NCBI GenBank assembly: GCA_018883755.1
Contig: JAHLFR010000003.1
Span: 1-39,061 of the forward strand
DNA from: Candidatus Methanocorpusculum faecipullorum
GTDB taxonomy: Archaea; Halobacteriota; Methanomicrobia; Methanomicrobiales; Methanocorpusculaceae
Length of the DNA: 39,061 bases
Direction of reading: 5' to 3'
Under the pieces are notes generated by a model. The model was not told the origin of the DNA. It saw only the letters and a program-made list of their open reading frames with translations, and did not search any database. Both the position numbers and the translations under genes were made by a program. Positions 33,483-39,061 of the stretch are shown one piece after another. Positions within the stretch are counted from its first letter, which is position 1. The number at the start of each line of letters is the position of its first letter.

Positions 33483-33918
33483 GATCTGAAAAAAATATTT
33501 TTTAGTTCCGCAATGTTCCAATCACCACTATGCCGCAGACGATCAGTCATGCCCACCAGAAGATGAACGATGATGACTCCGGCTGTAACCCCCGATAGAA
33601 ACCTTATGCAGGTTTATGAGATCGTTTTTTATCCGCACAAGTGTCGCCAAGGAAAGTTGGATTTGCCGAGCCACTCATGAGGAACGTCGTCGTCGAAATT
33701 ATGTACGAGTTGAGAAAGATAGGTCTCGTGTCTCCTCTTTACTCTCGGGATGATGAATTGTATCAGTTCTAGTACAGTACTGGGGGCAGAAAATCATCAG
33801 ACCAGAACAAAAACAAACGCAAAAACGATTACGTATCCCTTCAAAAACCGGCATATCCCAAAGGGAATACTAAAAAATTGAAGACAGGACCCTATAAAAT
33901 CCTGAGTATGATGACAAA
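33436..33918. other. 483-base stretch without a firm gene
   Basis: It holds the cofE hairpin, T runs (33496-33503 and 33625-33630), two overlapping tiny frames (33570-33772), a short palindrome AGTACAGTACT near 33771-33781 and an A-rich tail that is T-rich for the minus-strand gene ending at 33919. I found no tRNA, no box C/D pair at the right spacing, and no RNase P or signal recognition particle core. Confidence 0.4.
33570..33772 (+). pseudogene. Two tiny overlapping frames, possible gene remnant
   Basis: A 36-codon frame (33570-33680) ends IVFYPHKCRQGKLDLPSHS and a 31-codon frame (33677-33772) starts with ATGA overlap and reads VVEIMYELRKIGLVSPLYSRD. Read together with a one-base shift they give a protein-like 65-residue chain with mixed charge and normal composition. 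I cannot assign a family. It may be a decayed gene or two real small proteins; confidence is low. Confidence 0.25.
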
Positions 33919-34383
33919 TTATTCTTCTTTTTTGGCAGGAATTCCGGAAATAGAGCAGCTTGCCCCACACGGTTGTTTGGCAGCATCAGGTATCACAACA
34001 CGATAGGCATTTGCCAGAACGGATGAGTTTGCAAGAAGTCCTGCAACCAGGACAGCCTCCAATATCTCCTCCTTGGGAATACCCATCTTCTTTGCAACCT
34101 GCATGTGATATGCCGTACAGTGATCACAGCGAAGTGCTGCCCCCACTGCAAGGCTGATCAATTCAACAACTCTTGGTTCCAGACTGCTCATCTGATTCAC
34201 GGCATTCTTATAGAGAAGATGTGAGATCAACGCCTCGGGAGAGTCCTCGAGTTTTTTGTAAATTAACGGAGCAGTCCCGTACTCTGCCTCAACACGAGCC
34301 AGCCATTCTGCTGCGGTTGCTTTCGCCCCTTTCTCCTCAACCTCGCGGATAGCATCCTGGAAATCCAAATCGAACTCTACCAT
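33919..34383 (-). CDS. Carboxymuconolactone decarboxylase/AhpD-like protein
   Basis: A 154-residue all-helical protein with the AhpD-type redox motif RCDHCTAYHMQVAKK (about residues 85-99: CxxC followed three residues later by His). Such proteins reduce disulfides or peroxides. The C-terminal tail adds two more cysteines (KQPCGASCS). It starts 2 bp after the mmp7 stop, so it is the last gene of the methanogenesis-marker operon. A link to thiol protection or activation of methyl-coenzyme M reductase is possible but inferred from position. Confidence 0.85.
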   Translation of the reverse strand: MVEFDLDFQDAIREVEEKGAKATAAEWLARVEAEYGTAPLIYKKLEDSPEALISHLLYKNAVNQMSSLEPRVVELISLAVGAALRCDHCTAYHMQVAKKMGIPKEEILEAVLVAGLLANSSVLANAYRVVIPDAAKQPCGASCSISGIPAKKEE

Positions 34384-34385
34384 GA

Positions 34386-35324
34386 TTACACCACAATGTT
34401 CGTCTCTGAAAGGGGACGGATCCTGATCAGAATATAATTCCGCATCCGTGACGGAAGAACATCAGCAACATCGCCGACCGTAATGTCGCCTTCAATTACC
34501 AGATCGCGGATACGCTGTGCATACTCTTCATATGCAAGTTTTACCCGCAGACCGGTTAGTTGTACCGCAATCGGTGACGGGGAGTACACGTCCTCGATCT
34601 CCGGGATCTCCTGCTTGATCATGTCCTGAATCCGTGCCGGTGATACTGACAGGGGATCGTGGGACAACTCTTTTCGTTTCTCGGAGATAACACGTTCCAC
34701 CTCCTCAATCACCAGATCAAGCCGGTGAATATCCGCCTCGGTCTGTGTCCGGTGCATGAACCTCCCAAGACCTCCAACATATCCTTCCACCGGGGGATCG
34801 GTCTGCTTTTCCAGTTGTTCACGTGACGGACCGCCAGTCAAAATGATCGGCACGGTAATTCCGCGGCGAAGTTTCGGGAACTTCTTCTCAATACAGGATG
34901 CAAAGTTGCCAAGTACATAGATGGCCATGTCATGCTCGTTGATCAGGTCACGCTCTTCGTCATTGATCTGTGAGATGCGTTTGCCAAATCCTCTGGCCAT
35001 GCCGAGGATGTTTGATTTTGAGCCATGGCTACGCAGGTACTCGGCAACATCACAGGCAGAGTGCGGCAGATGATGAATCTCAAGACTTGGGATCACGACC
35101 GCTATCTCGGTCCCAACTAGCGGTGACGTCTGCACCTCCCCTGCGAGCGGACGGGAGAACTCCTTGAGCCCTTCAATATCTTCCTGCGGCATCAGTACCT
35201 GCAGCACAACCTCGTTAGCAATATTGTGACGCTGAACGATGTAACCGCCGAGATCCTCGATGTAGTCAACAACCTCATCAAGCCGGTACACACCTCCCTT
35301 GTAGGTAACCGGAACAAGAATCAT
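34386..35324 (-). CDS. mmp7: Methanogenesis marker protein 7
   Basis: A 312-residue protein found only in methanogens and relatives. Recognisable segments are VPVTYKGGVYRLDEVVDYIEDLGG at the start, SNILGMARGFGKRISQIND and YVLGNFASCIEKKFPKLRRG. Recent work places Mmp7 with Mmp17, Mmp3 and McrC in the ATP-driven complex that activates methyl-coenzyme M reductase; I rely on memory for this. It overlaps mmp17 by 4 bp. Confidence 0.9.
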   Translation of the reverse strand: MILVPVTYKGGVYRLDEVVDYIEDLGGYIVQRHNIANEVVLQVLMPQEDIEGLKEFSRPLAGEVQTSPLVGTEIAVVIPSLEIHHLPHSACDVAEYLRSHGSKSNILGMARGFGKRISQINDEERDLINEHDMAIYVLGNFASCIEKKFPKLRRGITVPIILTGGPSREQLEKQTDPPVEGYVGGLGRFMHRTQTEADIHRLDLVIEEVERVISEKRKELSHDPLSVSPARIQDMIKQEIPEIEDVYSPSPIAVQLTGLRVKLAYEEYAQRIRDLVIEGDITVGDVADVLPSRMRNYILIRIRPLSETNIVV

Positions 35325-35902
35325 CGCAGCTCCTCCTCCATGTGTTTGAATCTGTCAGCGATAATCCGATCAACATCCTCAGCCGGGAGTGTATTCTCAC
35401 TTGCCGCATAGGAGAAACGATCGGACCCGTAATTCTCACGGCGAACCTTGAACCCCTCCGGTGCAATTACCTGGATTGCATAGATCAAATCCTTAAACAA
35501 CGACTCCGCGGGATCAATAACAACCCAGTTTTCAATATCTTTGGGAATATCAACGTTGCTGATGATAACCGTGAACCGATCAGGCTGATCCACGTTGTCG
35601 TGACCAAGGCGTTTCCACAGCATGGCAAGCATTGGAGCAAGATAGGTCTCATCACCAACGGAAATCGTTGCTTTTCCATCCTGCACAAGAACATTCCCTA
35701 CATCCGAAACTCTGATGGCCGCACGCGGTGGACGGATCAGACCGGTTGCGACGAACAACGGATACGCAGGATCGATATAGAGATGCAGACCCTCAACGAT
35801 CGAGAGCAGGTTATGATCCTGCAGAACGGTTGTTGCGATTTTATTGTAGTTGTCGGCACCATCCTCCGTGGATTCAACCGCGAAGTAGTCTAAACCTGCC
35901 AT
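35321..35902 (-). CDS. mmp17: Methanogenesis marker protein 17
   Basis: A 193-residue soluble protein, partner of Mmp7 and Mmp3 in methyl-coenzyme M reductase activation. It begins FAVESTEDGADNYNKIATTVLQD and has no obvious cofactor site or cysteine. GGAGGC lies before its ATG, which directly follows the mmp15 stop codon; its own stop overlaps mmp7 by 4 bp. Identification rests on sequence style and gene order. Confidence 0.88.
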   Translation of the reverse strand: MAGLDYFAVESTEDGADNYNKIATTVLQDHNLLSIVEGLHLYIDPAYPLFVATGLIRPPRAAIRVSDVGNVLVQDGKATISVGDETYLAPMLAMLWKRLGHDNVDQPDRFTVIISNVDIPKDIENWVVIDPAESLFKDLIYAIQVIAPEGFKVRRENYGSDRFSYAASENTLPAEDVDRIIADRFKHMEEELR

Positions 35903-37156
35903 CTATGCCTCCTTTTTCTTATCAATGAAACCGGATGCTAAAAGGGCTCCGCCGGTCGCACCAATGTACTGCGAGTGATGCGGAACAATAACTTCAGTGT
36001 TAAGCATGCGACCCATGGCACGGACAAGTCCCTGAATCAGGGATGAACCGCCAACCATAATGACCGGCTCTTTGATGTCAACCTCCTGAAGCTGTTGTTC
36101 ATACACCTGCTGTGCAACACTGTGGCAGGCCGCTGCGGCGACATCCTCCCGTTTGTATCCTGCGGCGAGTGCATTCACCAAAGACTGGGTTCCAAACACA
36201 ATGCAGTAACTGTTCATCGGTACATCCTCACCGCCTTCACTCTTCATGGAAAGGGCACCAAGCTCAGTGATATCAACACCAAGGCGCTTGGAGGTCATCT
36301 CCAGGAATCTGCCGGACGCTCCTGCACAGATACCACCCATTGTGAACGAACCCGGAATACCATCGTTGACACTGATTGCCTTGTTGTCCATACCGCCGAT
36401 ATCAATAACCGTTGCAAAACCTTTCTGGGCATCGGCAAGATAAACGGCTCCTTTGGAGTTTACCGTCAGTTCTTCCTGTACAAGGTCAGCGTTCAGGTGT
36501 TTGCCAACGAGGAAACGACCATAACCCGTAGTACCGATTGCTTCAATGTCAGAGATCTTGAGACCGGACTCCTCAAGTGCCAGCGCAACAACCTCGTCCG
36601 CACTTTTGATAACCTCAGTAGTCGGTCTCCAGCCGGTACCGATGATCTCATTGTCCTGCATAATGACGCATTTGGTAGTCGAAGATCCGGAATCAACACC
36701 CATCGTGATACCGACCTGTACCTCACGCGCCATAAGACTGCGTCTGCGGGCGATGGTCGTCAGAGCTTCAAGTCTGGTAAGAAGAGTGGATGCACCGGTC
36801 CGTTCGTTGAATGAGTACGACACAACTGGGATGCGAGAGTTTTCCACGATGTATCGCCGGAGTTCATTTCTGACGATCGCAGCTTCTGCGCAGCGGAAAC
36901 AACTTGCAATGAAGATACCATCCGCTTCGATACGGCCTTCAACGATAGCTTGTGCACGGGCAATAGCAAGTTTCAGGTCAGGGCTTTTTACCGGCAGACC
37001 AAAGTCTTTGTAGGCACGTTTGACGTCCTTTAATGCAACGTCGGGATAAAACATCTGTCCGCCGACGGTTTCTGCGGCAGTAGTAATCTCGTTTTGAATA
37101 CCGCTGTACTCTGCACCGCAAGTTATCTGTGCAATTCTGACCGGCTGTTCGCTCAT
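35903..37156 (-). CDS. mmp15: Methanogenesis marker protein 15 (activase-like ATPase)
   Basis: A 417-residue protein with an ASKHA ATPase domain like the activators of 2-hydroxyacyl-CoA dehydratases and benzoyl-CoA reductases. The phosphate loop is [12 protein letters not shown] (about residues 153-164). Cluster-type cysteines are C277 ([13 protein letters not shown]) and C318 ([11 protein letters not shown]), the pair that would hold a [4Fe-4S] cluster across a dimer. The first 145 residues form an added domain with ITCGAEYSG and SCFRCAE. A role as low-potential electron donor to methyl-coenzyme M reductase or its F430 site is inferred from this likeness. It overlaps mmp5 by 4 bp. Confidence 0.92.
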   Translation of the reverse strand: MSEQPVRIAQITCGAEYSGIQNEITTAAETVGGQMFYPDVALKDVKRAYKDFGLPVKSPDLKLAIARAQAIVEGRIEADGIFIASCFRCAEAAIVRNELRRYIVENSRIPVVSYSFNERTGASTLLTRLEALTTIARRRSLMAREVQVGITMGVDSGSSTTKCVIMQDNEIIGTGWRPTTEVIKSADEVVALALEESGLKISDIEAIGTTGYGRFLVGKHLNADLVQEELTVNSKGAVYLADAQKGFATVIDIGGMDNKAISVNDGIPGSFTMGGICAGASGRFLEMTSKRLGVDITELGALSMKSEGGEDVPMNSYCIVFGTQSLVNALAAGYKREDVAAAACHSVAQQVYEQQLQEVDIKEPVIMVGGSSLIQGLVRAMGRMLNTEVIVPHHSQYIGATGGALLASGFIDKKKEA

Positions 37157-37599
37157 TGTTGTCCCTCCAGATTTTTCAGGAATTCTTTGATTGCGGCAAC
37201 AAACGTGACTCCCTCTTCCTTCGAGGTTGGATAACGGAGCTCAAGCCGCGGCATATCCTTTTCGCGGAGCATGAAGGCAAGAAGTTCGTTCGTTCGTGCA
37301 CAGCCCATGCAGCCAAAGGAAAGGTCAGGCTCATCAATGATGATCGCAGCTTCTGCCTCCTCTACAAGAGGACCATACAGTGACATGCGTCCCCGAATAC
37401 CGGACGGCACTTCAACGGCTGCCCACTTGAGACCTTTCTGCGGATCATCGGATGTCATCTGAATCGGGGGGGAGTCAAATCCAGGTGTCTGAATATGTTC
37501 ACGAATTGAAATTGCCGAACCGAGCGGCTGATGGCCGAAGCGTGCCACAAGATCGGATAAGATAAGGCTGGTTGCCGGATAGATGAATACTTTTGCCAT
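37153..37599 (-). CDS. mmp5: Methanogenesis marker protein 5
   Basis: A 148-residue small protein with one CxxC site, [12 protein letters not shown] (C97 and C100). It begins [22 protein letters not shown]. Its function is unknown; it is always linked to methanogenesis genes. AGGAGG lies before its ATG. It sits between mmp6 and mmp15. Confidence 0.88.
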   Translation of the reverse strand: MAKVFIYPATSLILSDLVARFGHQPLGSAISIREHIQTPGFDSPPIQMTSDDPQKGLKWAAVEVPSGIRGRMSLYGPLVEEAEAAIIIDEPDLSFGCMGCARTNELLAFMLREKDMPRLELRYPTSKEEGVTFVAAIKEFLKNLEGQQ

Positions 37600-37604
37600 G
37601 GTGT

Positions 37605-38063
37605 TTACTCCTCCTTCATGAGAGATTCCAGAATATCAATATCAAGCGCTTCCGGTGTCGGCATCTCCCGACCGGCTGCTGCGCTGAGTTCTTCGGGGGT
37701 CATACGATCGGTTTCCTGCAATCCGTAGGCAATGTAACGCACAAGCCCCATCTCATATTCATGCCCGAGATAACCGGGACGGGCACCTCCGAGATCAGCA
37801 CGGCATCTGCGTGCATCTCCTGGCGGAAAACCGCGGTCCTTCACATAGATGCGGTAGGGATCGAGCTTTCGGAGGTGAGCGATGATTCGATCCACATCCT
37901 CAGGGCTGCCGGTGATCTGGCACCCAAAACAGGTCTCTTTGATCATGACTCCCTGAGCAATTTCATATGCTGCGGTTGCAATATCCTGCGGAGTGGTGTT
38001 GGGAGAGTCAACGAATACATACTTGGTAACCGTTCCAACATACTGCGGCACATAGGGTTTCAT
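37605..38063 (-). CDS. mmp6: Methanogenesis marker protein 6
   Basis: A 152-residue protein with a CxxC pair, TCFGCQITG (C45 and C48), and two more charged-region cysteines are not obvious beyond C118 or so. The N-terminal KYVFVDSPNTTPQDIATAAYE and the segment GARPGYLGHEYEMGLVRYIAYG are characteristic. Unknown function, methanogen-specific. It overlaps mmp3 by 4 bp. Confidence 0.88.
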   Translation of the reverse strand: MKPYVPQYVGTVTKYVFVDSPNTTPQDIATAAYEIAQGVMIKETCFGCQITGSPEDVDRIIAHLRKLDPYRIYVKDRGFPPGDARRCRADLGGARPGYLGHEYEMGLVRYIAYGLQETDRMTPEELSAAAGREMPTPEALDIDILESLMKEE

Positions 38064-39061
38064 GGCTTCACCTCGCGGATAAAGACGGTTGAGCCGTCTT
38101 TGATAAGCGGAAGTTTGTCGATGTCAAGAACAGTTCCGATGACATTGGTTCCCTCAAACGGCTCACCAGTCGGTCCGTACTCTTCGTTTGCAACGCTACG
38201 TACACCCGTCATACCGCGGGCTTTTCTGGCGTCATTGGTAACCGCAAGTGAGTAGGGAGGAACCGGTTGTTTGGGAACGTTCTCAGGAATGATATTGACG
38301 TTTGAAGCAAACTTCGGTTTGAAAAGGTACATCTCATCATCAATATTATAGAAGAACGGCATACTGCCGATTGCATATATTTTGAGGCCGGTAACACGGC
38401 GGAAGAGATCAACCGTCCGGGGAGCATGCTCATAATCCAGTGTGATGTCGATGACATCCTCAAGGGCAACGGTTGAAAGGGCAACTTTTCCTTCTTTGAG
38501 GACCTCAAGGGTTGTTGCAGGATTCTGATCGATAACAACCCGTCCATCAACGTCACGGTTGTCGGCAAGTACACGAAGTCCCCGTGCCTTTGCACGGGCA
38601 ACTGCTTCCCCTAACGGGAGACCACGAAGATCAAGCTGTTCCGGCACAACTTTGACGGACAGTTTGGTTCCGACGTTGGCAAACCGTGCAAGTTCTATAC
38701 CACGGACAACGGTTCCGGTACGGGTGTGGTGCTGGTTGCTTGGAATGTCTTTAGTATAGATGTAGATGGCGCCCGAGCTTTTTCCTGAAGTTCGTACTGT
38801 AACAGTTCCTTCACGTCTGGGTTTTTGCAGTTCCATTGGGACAGCAAGTTTTCCCTCCGCGTGATCACGGATGTAGGTGGATGCCGTCCGATCAATGAGA
38901 TATTCAGAGTTCCGCAATGCAAACAGAAGATGTTCCACTGATTTGGTACAGGATGTATCAATCGCACTGTGATCCTCTTTGTAGCCTTCTGCATTGATCA
39001 GAATCTCGGAAAATATCTGCATACCGTCCTCGACTTCGAGGGAGAGATCAGTGGTTACGAC
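38060..39061 (-). CDS. mmp3: Methanogenesis marker protein 3, 5' end outside window
   Basis: The C-terminal 330 or so residues of Mmp3; the frame stays open to the right edge of the window, so the true start lies beyond. Visible blocks include GAIYIYTKDIPSNQHHTRTGTVVRGIEL, LRGLPLGEAVARAKARGLRVL, VDLFRRVTGL and the end STVFIREVKP. The compact beta-rich character agrees with the cyclophilin-like domain reported for this family. Mmp3 is part of the methyl-coenzyme M reductase activation complex, from memory. It is the first gene seen of the seven-gene minus-strand cluster. Confidence 0.88.
   Translation of the reverse strand, partial: VVTTDLSLEVEDGMQIFSEILINAEGYKEDHSAIDTSCTKSVEHLLFALRNSEYLIDRTASTYIRDHAEGKLAVPMELQKPRREGTVTVRTSGKSSGAIYIYTKDIPSNQHHTRTGTVVRGIELARFANVGTKLSVKVVPEQLDLRGLPLGEAVARAKARGLRVLADNRDVDGRVVIDQNPATTLEVLKEGKVALSTVALEDVIDITLDYEHAPRTVDLFRRVTGLKIYAIGSMPFFYNIDDEMYLFKPKFASNVNIIPENVPKQPVPPYSLAVTNDARKARGMTGVRSVANEEYGPTGEPFEGTNVIGTVLDIDKLPLIKDGSTVFIREVKP

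Noticed and set aside
33630-33700. Possible RNase P RNA core (AAGGAAAGT-like stretch)
   Set aside because: The pairing partners and other conserved regions are missing.
33560-33780. Possible box C/D small RNA (two RTGATGA-like boxes near 33570 and 33750)
   Set aside because: The boxes are about 180 bases apart with no D boxes at the right places.

Overview
The window comes from a hydrogenotrophic methanogenic archaeon, most likely in the Methanomicrobiales and close to Methanocorpusculum. That placement is inferred from gene content and was not checked by a search. Supporting content: a methanogenesis-marker (mmp) gene cluster, an F420-0:gamma-glutamyl ligase, a complete Ech-type energy-converting [NiFe] hydrogenase operon, archaeal thiolase/DUF35/HMG-CoA synthase genes, CTP-dependent riboflavin kinase, archaeal FtsZ, SecE, Spt5, and ribosomal proteins L11, L1, L10 and L12. 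Genes are dense, often overlap by 4 bp (ATGA), and many have GGAGG/GGTGA-type ribosome binding sites.

Layout. 1-2704: the tail of an Lhr-type helicase converging on a membrane acyltransferase. 2848-5708: a small His-rich protein, then a GntR(YtrA)-ABC ATPase-two permease operon behind a palindromic operator. 5786-7941: aIF1A (frame-disrupted), a short FmdE protein and a NapA-like antiporter. 8012-9844: a YgiQ radical SAM enzyme. 9845-11140: a gene-poor stretch with palindromes and hairpins, then a membrane sensor-like protein overlapping a minimal XRE regulator. 11234-12578: ribB and ribK. 12689-16007: an HTH regulator with HMG-CoA synthase, thiolase and DUF35 (mevalonate entry). 16073-16789: a PH-SHOCT protein. 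17011-22105: echABCDEF. 22272-23039: a second acyltransferase paralogue. 23108-26493: dtdA-ftsZ-secE-spt5. 26777-29201: rpl11, rpl1, rpl10 and rpl12, with a recognisable L1-binding translational control element before rpl1. 29414-31374: larE-thiI (minus strand). 31522-33435: two conserved archaeal unknowns and cofE. 33436-33918: mostly non-coding, with a possible gene remnant. 33919-39061: the mmp3-6-5-15-17-7 cluster (minus strand) followed by an AhpD-like gene.

How the genes work together. Ech couples H2/ferredoxin chemistry to ion transport. The Mmp proteins are tied to maturation and ATP-driven reductive activation of methyl-coenzyme M reductase. CofE finishes the F420 tail. The mevalonate genes feed isoprenoid lipid synthesis, and ThiI and LarE are both sulfur-transfer PP-loop enzymes.

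Best points for a second look: the L1 leader element with the same GA/GAGAA internal loop as the methanococcal L1 site; the single-base frame break in the essential aIF1A gene; the overlapping larE/thiI pair, each with three cysteines placed as in Fe-S-dependent sulfur transferases; the membrane protein/XRE two-gene switch next to duplicated TTACAT-A-ATGTAA-like sites; and a CxxC AhpD-like gene fused to the end of the Mcr-activation cluster. I saw no tRNA, rRNA, CRISPR array or intact insertion sequence.
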